DNA of 64,000 bases from Spongospora subterranea f. sp. subterranea. Its lineage: Eukaryota > Endomyxa: Phytomyxea > Phytomyxea > Plasmodiophorida. This document shows, in pieces, positions 11,942 to 21,802 of this stretch. How positions within the stretch are numbered: position 1 is the first letter of the stretch; the number at the start of each line of letters is the position of its first letter. Where the stretch lies: the NCBI GenBank assembly GCA_049724395.1, contig JAUGWO010000228.1:1-64000 (forward strand), in the 5' to 3' direction. Under the pieces are notes generated by a model, which saw only the letters and a list, made by a program, of their open reading frames with translations, was not told the origin of the DNA and did not search any database. The position numbers and the translations under genes are program-made.

Positions 11942-12195
11942 TTGATTTACCTGTTTCCCTCCTTTTACCTGCTTACTCGTTTATCACCTTTACCCGTTTA
12001 CCGGATTACCCCCTTTAACCCGTTGACCTCCGTTTATCCAGTTTACCTGTTGACCTTCTTCCTTTAACCATTTACCTTTTATTCCTTTGTTTACCTGTTC
12101 TTTCCTTTTACATGTTAATCTTTTTCCTTTTACCTGTTTTTACCTTCACCTTTTACCTTCACCTTTTACCTTTACCTGTTCACCTTTTACACACA
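11942..12195. repeat. Degenerate TTTACC(TGT) pyrimidine repeat tract
   Basis: About 250 bases built from irregular repeats of TTTACCTGTT, TTTACC and CCTTTT, nearly purine-free on the plus strand apart from isolated A and G. Two exact copies of CACCTTTTACCTT lie side by side near 12150. It is a simple-sequence tract; polypurine on the minus strand. Confidence 0.8.
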
Positions 12196-12249
12196 TTTGC
12201 CAAATGACGAGGAGTTGTTGCAGGTTATTCGCGACACGGCTGGCAATTT

Positions 12250-13800
12250 CGGTCTCATGTGTCAGGCGACAAAAAGACCCCCCCCCACTCTAATGATTTA
12301 GATCTGGAACTGTTTAACGCCAACCATACATTATAGGAGTAGCTCCAAACTGCAGCAACTTGACGAAATCTCTCCTTGTTAGCCACATGTCGCCAATATT
12401 GCCCATATTCGGGATCATTGATAGCTGCCGATAACATTGTCAGAACTGTAATTGTAGATGCAACTACGGTTTGAAAGGTTTGGCAGGTGAGTTATTAATG
12501 CATGATTACATGAAGAGATGGGACTCCTTATGTGCTATTCCGGCCTCCGAATCTTGCTCCGTTCCCAATTGTGATGAGAAACCGTATCGAATGGGTGATT
12601 TACGTGCTCTTTTCGGACGAACATCAATAATATTGGTTTCAGTATCATTTGCTGCATCAGTATCAGCCTCTGGAAACTGACCTTGAGGAAGTGGAATTCC
12701 ATCAATATTGTCAAAGTAGTTGCATGTCGTTGTATTCGCAAAGATTTGGGAATACACTTGCTGAAATCAAACGAATTTTCAGGAAAAATCACGTCTCTGC
12801 TGATCACGAATCTTCGCTCGATGATGGTCCCGTTATCGATAGCTCAGTTGACGGTCTGCATATTCAACAAACGCACATCGTTGAGCTCTGGCAACAAGTC
12901 CTTTCCTCTTTTGATCGGCCTCCACGAATCACATCCAAATACCCGAACATGGGATAATATTTGTGGTTTCCTTTCACACCACATTTCATATGGGGGTTTC
13001 CCTATGGTTCGGTGAAATCGACGATTCAAGAGATAAACTGCCGTATTAACAGCATCGGCCCAGAACATTTCGGGCAGCTTTGCATTCGGCCTGATCGCCT
13101 CAGATGTCTCCATTATGGCGCGAGTTAATCTTTCACCAACACCATTTGATTCAGGATAATTTGGGGTTGTAATCCGATGATTAATGCCACAAGAACGATT
13201 TGAAATCCTGGATGATTTCCGAACAATATTCTCCACCACCGTCACTCTGACTGACCAAATTGATATTTCTGTGACCCTGATTTGAGAGCAAATCATGGCT
13301 ACATCTCAGGTACATATTCAACTTGTTCGATCCCTCCGATTTGATTTTGATATAAAATACCATCGAGTACCTATCGTCAATAAATGTGATGAATTACTTT
13401 AATCCTGACTTGAAGGAGATGGCAGCGGTCCTTTGATATCGGAGAAGACCAATGCCAGGAAGCGCTGTATTTAGAGGCCGCAACAAAACATCGATTCAAG
13501 CTGGAAAGGAACTGATCCTGTTCAACAGATGACAACGACCACATCTGCTCGAGAGTTGTAATCTCTTCGGCTACCCGGCGAACCTCAGCCTCATGGAGCT
13601 CAATCGCTTTGCAGTCTAAGTCGATCAGAGAGAGAATAACGTACGATTCCCTTGCACCTCGACTTGCTCGAGGTTGCAAGAGTAGAGTTCCTGTCAACAA
13701 TGTAATCCATGATGTGGGATATACTGGACGCAGGACTAAAAACGTGGTCTTTGAATAGACTTGGCACAATCTGCAGCCAACCTGGATTTATCTTTACTTC
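12250..13800 (-). mobile_element. Ty1/copia LTR-retrotransposon fossil (pol part)
   Basis: A broken copia-family fossil, old, with several breaks and no LTRs recognised. The recognisable part is integrase: the catalytic-core region at about 13180-13370 and the downstream integrase portion at 12844-13296, with copia-typical words such as TPNYPESNGVGERL and AVYLLNR. A linker toward the reverse transcriptase follows at about 12500-12760. The reverse transcriptase itself is not convincingly preserved. The upstream edge overlaps one arm of the inverted repeat at 13467-14356. Confidence 0.8.
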
Positions 13801-14356
13801 GAAAATCAATTTTGGAGAGATCCGTGTGGTCTGTTGGCATGATCAAGCAATTGTTGCAGCAACTTCTTGAAGGCAGTTTTGAAAATTAAACGGTTGCTGA
13901 AATCCATGGTCGGGCACTAAATTTCTCTGGTAACGGTTCATGAGCAAAGAGTCGTCAAGATGACAGGAACCTTCTATGCGAGCGTGAGGATGTCAAAGGA
14001 TCAACGGGATCTTGTTCGTAAGAATGACCTGGGACAATGGCTGCAGATTGTGCCACCTCTATCCAAAGACCGCGTTTTTAGTCCTGCGTCCAGTCAATCC
14101 CACATCCTGGATTACATTGTTGACAGGAACTCTTCTCTTACAACCTCGAGCAAATCGAGGTGCAAGGGAATCGTACGTTATTCTCTCTCTGATCGACTTA
14201 GACTGCAAAGCGATTGAGCTCCATGAAGCTGAGGTTCGCCGCGTAGCCGAAGAGATCACAACTATCGAGCAGATGTGGTCGTTGTCATCTGTCGAAACAG
14301 GATCAGTTCCTTCCCAGCTTGAATCGATGCTTTGTTGCGGCATCTGAAATACAGGA
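13467..14356. repeat. Inverted repeat, arms about 320 bases
   Basis: The left arm (13467-13785) and right arm (14034-14356) are reverse complements at high identity. For example, the minus strand of the left arm and the plus strand of the right arm both read through TGGATTACATTGTTGACAGG with only scattered differences. The arms are separated by about 250 bases of unrelated DNA. The left arm abuts the copia fossil; the right arm is followed by a MULE piece. The high identity compared with the decayed surroundings suggests a recent inverted duplication or gene conversion between arms. Confidence 0.85.
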
Positions 14357-14459
14357 GTAATATGCTGAAATCAGTTATCCACGAGATGAAGCCACTCGTT
14401 TCACCACGCTCATGTTGGATTTCAAGCATCTTGTTGCTTTCGCGACACAATCTCCCTAT

Positions 14460-15050
14460 CTTTTCATGCGAACTCGTTTAGCAATCTGCTGAATACACGA
14501 TCGTCCCCAGAAGTTCTTGAAACTTCATTGGCAGTTGAAGGCACCGCTGTCTTTTCAGTTCTAGCTCCAGTACATGGGTCAGCCCAACGCGGCCGACATA
14601 TATCGAATGCAGATGTTATTAATCATTCACATCTAACGAAACGTCCAGCCAATCTACAAATGGGATGCACCAGCTGCTTGCGTGAAAATCGTGTACAGCT
14701 GGACAACCACACAGCAGGATAAGGCAAATGCTCAGGAACCGACGCTAATCACAACACCTGAACTTTCAGATATTGACTCTCAAATGCTGAATGAAGCAAT
14801 GCACCGCATTCTTGGCTATGGCGACGACATTGAAGAAGCAAGTAGTGAAATTTTACCTCAATCAAAGCAACTTTTTGAAGGACAATTTGCGACTAAAGCA
14901 GAATTGTTTGATCATAGTTACTAACGTTGTACAATCGGTAAATTTTTTGAGAACATTAATTTGGTCAGGATTTTCATACGTGCTTTCAGACACTTTGTTG
15001 CTAGAATCCGTCCCATTGACAGAGCTTATGAGGCGCGAACAATTGTAATA
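14460..15050 (+). mobile_element. MULE-related C-terminal fragment
   Basis: The plus-strand frame at 14682-14924 reads DSQMLNEAMHRILGYGDDIEEA and ends near TKAELFDHSY. It parallels the tail of the minus-strand MULE at 5286-5807 (LNTEMHAMLGFTDSDFEEAT, then ESFHFTHCYNKIG), including the position of the terminal histidine-tyrosine words. Upstream frames to 14528 add no recognisable domain. This is a short isolated fragment in the opposite orientation from the larger remnant, so it is probably from an independent copy. Confidence 0.5.
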
Positions 15051-15354
15051 AATACTATATGGTCTTGATGTATATTCTGATGATGTCTTCAGAACACGTT
15101 ATAAATGAAATGCGGTGTTCAAATTCATTTTCAAAAGGGAGACTGGGAACAATGAATGGTACTGACTCTAGAAAGTACAGCCATTGGTATGGGTGAAGAT
15201 GTGTAAACAGAGGTTTACAAGAGTTCTTAAGAGCTTATAAGAATGATTTATTAAAACGATCCGTTACAATCAACGAGAACGACGAAGTTGGCAATGACGG
15301 ATAAGGGATATTCAGGGGTTGGTTGAATCAAGTCAAACCTGACTGTGCACATGT

Positions 15355-15480
15355 GTACACCAGCGACTGATCCATCAGTCGCAACTTGAATTAAAAAATT
15401 CACTTAAATGAAGCTGGCGATTGATCCCACAGTCGACTGATGCGTGGCCTGCTATCAGTCGACTGACAGAAATACCTCCC
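15355..15480. repeat. Cluster of TCAGTCGACTGA-type palindromes
   Basis: Three closely spaced palindromic or near-palindromic words: CGACTGATCCATCAGTCG near 15364, CAGTCGACTGATG near 15431, and ATCAGTCGACTGAC near 15455. They lie in AT-rich noncoding DNA just before the foldback element. They may be binding sites or hairpin seeds; no function is assigned. Confidence 0.6.
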
Positions 15481-15564
15481 TGAGAGTGTCCTTTAAAAAC
15501 ACTCTCAGTTTTAGCTTCACTTCCCGCTTTAGGGCTGGGGCTGGACGAGACGCCTCAAGATGCA

Positions 15565-15830
15565 GTCGAACTTGTTCTTCGGAATAATGTATTCCATATA
15601 TTTAATGAACAAGCCATGCACCGCACGGTGCAATTTGTTAAAACCAATGGGATGTCCCTGGCATCACCCGACAAGTAATAGATATACACCTCTTGGAAAC
15701 ATTCGCGTATGTGTGTGAGGTTTATATCTATTACCTTGTCGAGTGGGACATCCGATTGGTTTTAAACCGTGCGGTGAATGGCTTGTTCATTCAGTATATG
15801 GAATACATTATTCCGAAGAACAAGTTCGAC
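15565..15830. repeat. Foldback (hairpin) element, arms about 115-128 bases
   Basis: The left arm 15565-15692 starts GTCGAACTTGTTCTTCGGAA. The right arm 15717-15830 ends in its reverse complement, TTCCGAAGAACAAGTTCGAC. Inner parts also match, with several mismatches and small gaps, down to GGTAATAGATATA near a 24-base loop. The structure would fold into one long hairpin. It could be a MITE or foldback transposon, or a small-RNA precursor. It carries no coding sequence. Confidence 0.85.
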
Positions 15831-16240
15831 GGCACTTACGAAGATTCTCGCCAGTGCTAATATTAAACATCGACCGTTGGCGATTCTTTGGTCTGGTGAG
15901 ACGTCGGAATCCCTCAGGACCGTCCAAACAATTGGCTCCGCCCACTGCCTGGGAGGATGATTGGAGGACGCGGCCTCCAGTAAACCTCCCTTGAAAGGTA
16001 GCTTGGTTCCTGTCTGTCCCTGTTGGTGGCAGGCATGTCCGGGTGAGTGTTAGGCATGAGTTCGAACCCCCGTGAGTGATGAAATTTTGGGAGACCCCCC
16101 AAGGTTGCATCCAATACGGAAAAGCAGAGTGAATGTTGAGCACGAAGTCTGACCACGTGGCCTCTAATGAATGTGGGAGAGCGAGCTGCTTGCAGTAAAC
16201 TCGGAAACTCTGGATAGGCAATGTAATCAGGTGGGGGCAG
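15831..16240. other. Noncoding flank of LINE copy 2, SINE-like hint only
   Basis: No gene recognised. The minus strand holds GGGGTTCGAACTC near 16065, which resembles an RNA polymerase III B box, but no matching A box or tRNA fold was found around it. A minus-strand frame of 158 residues (15808-16284) runs across unrelated repeat DNA and the LINE poly(A), so I treat it as spurious. Confidence 0.4.
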
Positions 16241-16255
16241 GTCCCATTCGGTGTG
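16241..16255. repeat. Target-site duplication, left copy, of LINE copy 2
   Basis: GTCCCATTCGGTGTG lies immediately before the plus-strand T-run that is the LINE poly(A). The same word with one extra C occurs at 23986-24001, exactly where the LINE similarity ends. This is the expected pattern for target-primed reverse transcription. Confidence 0.8.
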
Positions 16256-16812
16256 TTTTTTTTTTTTTGTGATTGAGTTTGCACTTTTCATGCAGGTCGG
16301 CCGGTCCCACGGCTATTGGGCCAAGATTCGTTTCTTAGACTCGCGTCTCAGAAGCTCCTCCCAGTATCAGGCTCGCACCCGAAATATAGACCTTCGCCGG
16401 TAGTTCAGCATTTTGGTCGACGCAAAGGGTAGTGTGGGGTTAGAATAGTCCTACATATTCCGTCCCAACTAAAAAACGTACCCGGAAAACTCTGTTATCC
16501 GGGACACTAAAAATTCCCTAAGGAACACCCTTTGGCCTAACCAGGTCGCATCCTTACTAGACAGCTCGGTTTTTGCATAGAGGTTGTCCTCCTCTTCGGC
16601 CTGTATTTAGAGAGGTAGCACCTCTTCGCTACGGTTAGGTAGCTGATTTTTTATCGAGGTTTTACTCCTCTTCGGAAAATATTTATCTAGGCTGCCTCCT
16701 CTCTCTCACTGTCTCGATCGCCGTCTGCCCTTCTTAGGATCCTGTTCATTTCTTGCGGGTATTCCCACAGTGCATTTTCTGCTCGTGTATTCGGATTCGG
16801 GTTCCTGTGGTT
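16256..16812 (-). other. LINE copy 2 3' UTR and poly(A)
   Basis: On the minus strand the last zinc-finger frame ends at 16813. About 540 bases of noncoding DNA follow, ending in 13 A residues (plus-strand T-run 16256-16268). Within it, GAGGTT/CCTCTTCGG-type words recur near 16575-16690; similar words start the window (bases 1-40) in the 3' UTR of copy 1. They may be part of a conserved 3' structure recognised by the element's reverse transcriptase, which is inference. Confidence 0.65.
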
Positions 16813-16890
16813 CTAGATGTAGCACCTCTTTTTCACTGCCCTTCTTAGGATCCTGTTCATTTCTTGCGGGTATTCCCACAGTGCATTTTC
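16726..16890. repeat. 54-base perfect direct duplication in LINE 3' end
   Basis: The segment 16726-16779 (beginning TGCCCTTCTTAGGATCCTG) is repeated exactly at 16837-16890, a spacing of 111 bases. The right copy belongs to the end of the zinc-finger frame; the left copy lies in the 3' UTR. Perfect identity indicates a recent event compared with the rest of the element. Confidence 0.9.
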
Positions 16891-17516
16891 AAATGATGAG
16901 ATGTTCAAACCTTTGTACTCTTTCCTGACTTTACTCAACTTTCCTTGTAACGCCTTGCAGTGTAACACCTGATGTTCAATCGTCTCTATTTCCGTATTAC
17001 ACCATCTGCATATGTTACTGTCATCCATATTCAGGTTCTTCAGGTGATTTCTTGCGCAAGAGTGCCCAGTTCTTGCTCTGTTGAGAAGCGGGGTTGTAGG
17101 TTCAATCTTCCTTTCGTTTAGCGTCATTAGTATCTTAAATTTATCCCTTTCTGGGTATCCTTTGAATCTGCTAGCTTGAACTCGTTCTTTGATGTAATCT
17201 TTAAGGTTTTCTCTCTCTCTTTTCTTAAGATGCAGTTTGAACGATGATTGAATGGGTCATGTTGAATTTCATCGCCGTCCATCGATGCTTGCTTTGCTAG
17301 TTGATCAATGTCATCGCTGTGTCCTATGGGGACTTTCATCTCGTCTTCATTATTGTTGTCGTTTTCCACGTGACTTGGTATAAAGTGTATATCCACCATG
17401 TTTTCTTTTGTTAATTTCGCTAATTTATCTGCACATTCCGCAACGATAGCGTTCACTCTCTTTGGTTTTATCGGTAAGGATTGTAGTTGACTCATCCATG
17501 ATAAGGAATCGGTCAT
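16813..17516 (-). pseudogene. LINE copy 2: RNase H C-terminal half and zinc finger
   Basis: The frame at 17127-17516 continues RNase H after the break near 17600: TDSLSWMSQLQSLP supplies the second aspartate region, and IHFIPSHVE then DDIDQLAKQAS match the C-terminal RNase H block. The frame at 16813-17127 has ICRWCNTEIETIEHQVLHC, a C-x2-C...H...C zinc finger usual after RNase H in this LINE group. Compared with copy 1 (reading TSSYECEII), copy 2 has one extra base just after TSS at about 17600, which cuts RNase H in two. Confidence 0.78.
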
Positions 17517-17595
17517 TATGTGGATATGTCTTCCCTCATAGTTCTGGTCTACAGCTATATCTAGTCCACTATTCAGTGCAATAATCTCACATTCA

Positions 17596-20500
17596 TTATG
17601 ATGATGTCACTTCTGTTCCTAGTTTAACGGTAATTATCTCTTCGTTGGTCTCGCCTTTTTCATCTCTATTTGTATAATCAATTAGCAGAGCTGCCGCTCC
17701 TCCGCCAACATCCTTATTAAAACTCCCATCTGTCCATAGTTCGATATCTGGGTTTGTCGGCAATAGCTTTCCTTTTTTGTGTTTTTTGATTGCTTTTTCC
17801 CTATTTGAGGAATGGTATTTGACCTTATATAATCCCTCCAATATTCGTGCTGGTATATCAGTCCTAGTATGAACTGCATCATATGTGTCAGGTACTCTCT
17901 CTTTGAGTGCTTTCCATACCTCCCCTAATGGGGTCCATCCATCGCCATCTCCATTCCAGGCAGCATATTCACTTCCTAATAATGTGCCATTTGCCTGTGC
18001 TGAAAGTACTGTCTTTGTTGTCTCTGTGATTATTCTATCCTTTAATAATGGGAATCGTGATATCGCATGTAATAATGGGATTGGTGTCGATGGGAAACAT
18101 CCTGTATATGTTCTCATATAGTCTCTATATGCAATTTCCATCGGGTTCTTCAGAGTGGTCTTCATGGTTTGGTGTATTTCCGCTGCAAGCCATGGCAGGT
18201 AGTAATTGAGTTTTCCGCCTATGAATCCTCGACATATTTTTTGAAAGGTCGAAACTGGAATTCCATATTTTCGTAGCCCTCTCATTAATTTGCATCTGGT
18301 TTTAATGTCCTTTGCTACTTCTTTGAGATCGATTTTGATTGTTGAGTGGTGATTCTCATCATTTGCTCTTAAGGTTGCCCCTAAATACTTGATTGTGTCT
18401 GTTGTTTTGATTTTATGCTCGTTGACAGTTATTTGGTCTCTATGAGCATGTTCATTGAATAATAAGTGGGTTTTCAGCCATTGTATCTTAATGCGGTTTG
18501 CTGTGCACCAGCTTTGCAGCTTTGAACTCTCTGCCCTCAGTTGATTTTTTACTTCCCATTTGGTTGAATCTGTTGCCCATTGTGTGGTATCATCTACATA
18601 AACATTACTATTGACCGTTTCTATTGGTGCATCGTAGATATATATAATCCATAATAAGACGCTAATACTGGATCCTTGAGGGATTCCGTTCTCTTGATAA
18701 TGCGGCTCTGTAATATTTTTCCTGTGGCACACGTGGAATATTCGCTTTGTCAACCATTGGTCGATCAATAATATTAGGTATGAGTCTATTCCCATATTTC
18801 TCATCTTTCGTACTAGTAGTGTTCTCTGTACTCTGTCAAAGGCTTTCATAAAGTCATATACAATTAGGGCGAATTGTTGTTCTTTAGCAGCTGCTAATCC
18901 TGCATAATGCAGCAATCTTAACAATGCATGCGTAGTACTATGAGCGGGTCTGCACCCGAATTGGTTATCAGGTATGTGCTTTTCCGCTTGGTGTCTTATT
19001 CTGTGTTCAATAATCCCTTCTACCAGTTTGGCTATATTAGGCAATAATGATATCGGTCTATATTCACCTGGTTTATCTTTAGGTAATGGTCTGATTTTCG
19101 CTATTTTCATATCTTGTGGGAAGTATCCTAAATCTATAATATCGTTATTAATTGAATTCAGCAACGCGTATTTGTTCATATCATTTTTGCATAATTCTTT
19201 GATGAGACTATTCGGTATTCCATCAATTCCTCCTGCTGATTTCCTATTGGCCTTAACAACTGCCCTTTCTAGCTCTCTCAAAGTAATCTTTTCCGGTGGT
19301 TGAGAGATTCTCTCTTTCCATAGTTTTTCAATGAGTAGATCGTGTTCACGCTGTTCATGCTCATTGAGGTTAAGGTCTGCTTCGCTGTAGATTGCCTCAA
19401 AACTGTCAGCTATTTTTTCCGCTTCATCTTTTGCATCAACTTTCTGTGTTTCGTACTTTCGTCTCCGTTTGTTGGTTTGAGGACTTATCTTCTTTACCAG
19501 GCTCCATATTTTGGCTCCTGTTTCGTCCATACATGCCTGTTTAACTTCCGTTCTAAGGCTTGCATTTTTCGCTTTCTGAAATTGTTTCCTCAATGATATT
19601 TCCGCTTTTCGCATTTCGGTGTGCTGCCGTGCAATAAATTGCTGGCTTTTGCATTTCAGTATGGCTTCCTGGTGTTTGCGCTTGAGTTTATTTCGCAAGT
19701 TTAACGCAATTTTGAGTTTCGTGGTCCAGAATTTGCATCTATTCTGTCTAACATATTTGTGCTTAATGCTATTTTGCAATAGGTCAATGAAAGCTGTTAG
19801 TCCCATGTTCTTGCTTTCAACATTCTGCAGTTCCTCTTCTAACGCTTTCGTTGTCGCTCGTGTGTCAATTCGTTGTATTCTTTTACGGCTAGGGGGAATC
19901 CTTTGCGTCGATTTTCTTCTAATTGTAGTATCTATTGTTGTCGGTGAATGGTCACTGCCTAGCTCTGCGTGCACGTCCCATTGTAAGATCTCCTTTGCCA
20001 TCTGTCGATTGGCAATGGTGATATCTAATGAGTTGTTTCCTCTTGTTGGGCGTTCCGGGTTGTTCATCAGTTTGCATTCTTCCAATATGCTGTCTAGGTA
20101 TTTGTGAGTTTCGTCATGGTGGATTCCAAACCGTCTATCTTTGGTGTTGAGGTCACCTGTTAGAAGTATCGGTTCATCTCGCATTTCTACGAATTTGCCG
20201 ATTTGTTTCCAATATGTTTTTCTAGTATTTCGATCTATATCCGGTGGTATATATATGTGAATTAATATCATTTCACTATATATTTTTACTATTTGTGTCA
20301 TGATTCCGTCGTTCCCAAACGTTTGTATTGCAGGAATGCGCATCACATCTACATTTACATGGTCCCTCCAAAAAATTCCAGCTTGGGTGTACCGGTCATC
20401 GGCTTCGTGGTTTGGGAAATCGTCTACTTGGCGTCTATGGTGAAGTTCTGATATACATATTACATCGACGCGGTTGGTGTTAGCAAATCGAGACAGTTCT

Positions 20501-21432
20501 TTTGATTTTTGTTCGCTTAGGGAGCAGGCGTTCCATTGAGCGATTTTTAAGCTCCTGGTTGTTCTTATTTTTCTGGTTTTGGTATTGGTTTTCATGAAAT
20601 ATTGAGTTATTTTCATCTGCCGTTTGTGTGTTTTAGTTCCGTTCAGGTTTTTGTCCGATGTGTCTGCTATATTGTCTTCCTTGTTGTCTGGTTCTAGTAT
20701 ATTTCCGATCAATTTGGTGAGTTCGTAGTGGCTCATCTGGCTTGTTGGTGTCTGTTTTGAGGCTGTTTTTCGCGCTGCTTCATTGTCTGCAACTTCTTTG
20801 CATTGGCGCTCGCTGTTGGTAAGCCGTCTTTTATACTGCGTTTCAGTGCCGTCCTTATCTTTCAGCAATGTTCGCTTTTTTGTGCAGATTTGTTTAGAGT
20901 GCGTTTGATGTTTTTCATATTTGGCACGTTGGGTGGGTTGGTCGTCGGAATCGTCGCATGATCGGTGCCTTTTCGGATTTATGTTTTTATCGTGTCTCAT
21001 CGTTTTGTCTATCGATGGTTTTATCATAAATTGCTGTTTGGAATTATCATTTCTAACATTTTGCGTTGCTGAGCTGTCTGTTTTGTTTGATAATTTGTAC
21101 TGATCAATGTAAAGGTCACATTTGTCTGGTGTCATCATACCGCTATTATTCCATTCACTAGCCGTTGTTTCTATAGGGAAAAGGGTCCCATAATGGTTCA
21201 AGTCTTGATGTCTCATTGGTGTTGATGGTTTCCCATGCTTGTGATGTAACAAGTAAATTGTTTTGGTCCATGGTGTTACATCACGTGACTTTGGTAACGT
21301 GTTCTCTATCCATTTCTGTATATCTGTTATGAGCGTTGGATTCGACTGACTTATTACTATTATGTTCATTTTAAATTTGTATGCAGCTATGGTGAGTTCG
21401 AACAACCCTCCCCATTGTCTATCGATACTCAT
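17596..21432 (-). CDS. LINE ORF2: OTU C-terminal half, AP-endonuclease, reverse transcriptase, RNase H start
   Basis: A 1278-residue open frame on the minus strand. Residues 1-85 are the second half of an OTU-like domain (RQWGGLFELTIAAYKF, then LNHYGTLFP with the putative catalytic histidine). Residues about 295-495 are the endonuclease, with every signature present: AQWNACSL, ICISELHHRR, LLTGDLNTKD, NSLDITIAN, GSDHSP. The reverse transcriptase spans about 720-1150: PGEYRPISLLPN, IVYDFMKAFDRV, GIPQGSSISVLLW, and YVDD at about residue 946. RNase H starts at about 1231 with IELWTDGSFN, but the frame closes early through a one-base insertion. The first methionine is internal to the OTU domain, so the natural start is upstream. 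The function is copying element RNA into nicked genomic DNA; this copy is inactive as it stands. Confidence 0.88.
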   Translation of the reverse strand: MSIDRQWGGLFELTIAAYKFKMNIIVISQSNPTLITDIQKWIENTLPKSRDVTPWTKTIYLLHHKHGKPSTPMRHQDLNHYGTLFPIETTASEWNNSGMMTPDKCDLYIDQYKLSNKTDSSATQNVRNDNSKQQFMIKPSIDKTMRHDKNINPKRHRSCDDSDDQPTQRAKYEKHQTHSKQICTKKRTLLKDKDGTETQYKRRLTNSERQCKEVADNEAARKTASKQTPTSQMSHYELTKLIGNILEPDNKEDNIADTSDKNLNGTKTHKRQMKITQYFMKTNTKTRKIRTTRSLKIAQWNACSLSEQKSKELSRFANTNRVDVICISELHHRRQVDDFPNHEADDRYTQAGIFWRDHVNVDVMRIPAIQTFGNDGIMTQIVKIYSEMILIHIYIPPDIDRNTRKTYWKQIGKFVEMRDEPILLTGDLNTKDRRFGIHHDETHKYLDSILEECKLMNNPERPTRGNNSLDITIANRQMAKEILQWDVHAELGSDHSPTTIDTTIRRKSTQRIPPSRKRIQRIDTRATTKALEEELQNVESKNMGLTAFIDLLQNSIKHKYVRQNRCKFWTTKLKIALNLRNKLKRKHQEAILKCKSQQFIARQHTEMRKAEISLRKQFQKAKNASLRTEVKQACMDETGAKIWSLVKKISPQTNKRRRKYETQKVDAKDEAEKIADSFEAIYSEADLNLNEHEQREHDLLIEKLWKERISQPPEKITLRELERAVVKANRKSAGGIDGIPNSLIKELCKNDMNKYALLNSINNDIIDLGYFPQDMKIAKIRPLPKDKPGEYRPISLLPNIAKLVEGIIEHRIRHQAEKHIPDNQFGCRPAHSTTHALLRLLHYAGLAAAKEQQFALIVYDFMKAFDRVQRTLLVRKMRNMGIDSYLILLIDQWLTKRIFHVCHRKNITEPHYQENGIPQGSSISVLLWIIYIYDAPIETVNSNVYVDDTTQWATDSTKWEVKNQLRAESSKLQSWCTANRIKIQWLKTHLLFNEHAHRDQITVNEHKIKTTDTIKYLGATLRANDENHHSTIKIDLKEVAKDIKTRCKLMRGLRKYGIPVSTFQKICRGFIGGKLNYYLPWLAAEIHQTMKTTLKNPMEIAYRDYMRTYTGCFPSTPIPLLHAISRFPLLKDRIITETTKTVLSAQANGTLLGSEYAAWNGDGDGWTPLGEVWKALKERVPDTYDAVHTRTDIPARILEGLYKVKYHSSNREKAIKKHKKGKLLPTNPDIELWTDGSFNKDVGGGAAALLIDYTNRDEKGETNEEIITVKLGTEVTSS

Positions 21433-21680
21433 TATATTCAGATATTCATCCCAATCCTATGCTGTCATTGTTTGGCAGCGATCCTATATAGGGTTTTAAT
21501 TTTTTAGCAATGGTTCTTCCTTGCTCAGGATTTCTAGCGAATTCACATATTTCCTTTCGTAGGTTTTGCACTGTCATATTCGGGATCGCTCCTGATGCTC
21601 TGATCGCCTCGAAAGCGCAGTTTCCTATTCCGATGACGTCTCTAAATACGTATTTCGTATTCTTTATCTCCACCATGCAT
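21170..21680 (-). pseudogene. LINE copy 2: OTU-like cysteine protease domain across a frame break
   Basis: On the minus strand from about 21660, KYVFRDVIGIGNCAFEAIR has the GNC box (cysteine codon 21617-21619). Then GSLPNNDSIG reaches a stop at 21446-21448. The adjacent frame carries DWDEYLNIMSIDRQWGGLFE and ends with NHYGTLFP (histidine codon 21193-21195). Cysteine, W-G-E segment and HY box are in the order and spacing of OTU deubiquitinase-like proteases. Copy 1 reads through the junction in one frame, so the break is an indel here. The role in the element's life cycle is unknown; it could process the polyprotein or strip ubiquitin. Homology by motif only. Confidence 0.65.
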
Positions 21681-21802
21681 GATGTATGGAGTCCTTTGCT
21701 GTTTCCGCCACTGTATGGTGTTGATTGCTCCAGTGTTTTGTTTTCACTTGTTTTCCATACTTTGCTGTTATTTGGTTTTTTCCCACGTTTTACATTCAAC
21801 CA

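Noticed and set aside
16050-16080. tRNA gene or tRNA-derived SINE at GGGGTTCGAACTC
   Set aside because: Only a B-box-like word is present; no A box at the right distance and the T-arm stem does not pair.
15808-16284. 158-residue minus-strand protein
   Set aside because: It spans the LINE poly(A), the target-site duplication and a foldback arm, so it is a chance frame.
21430-21450. Programmed frameshift inside the OTU domain of LINE copy 2
   Set aside because: Copy 1 reads through the same junction in one frame, so the break is better explained as an indel in copy 2.
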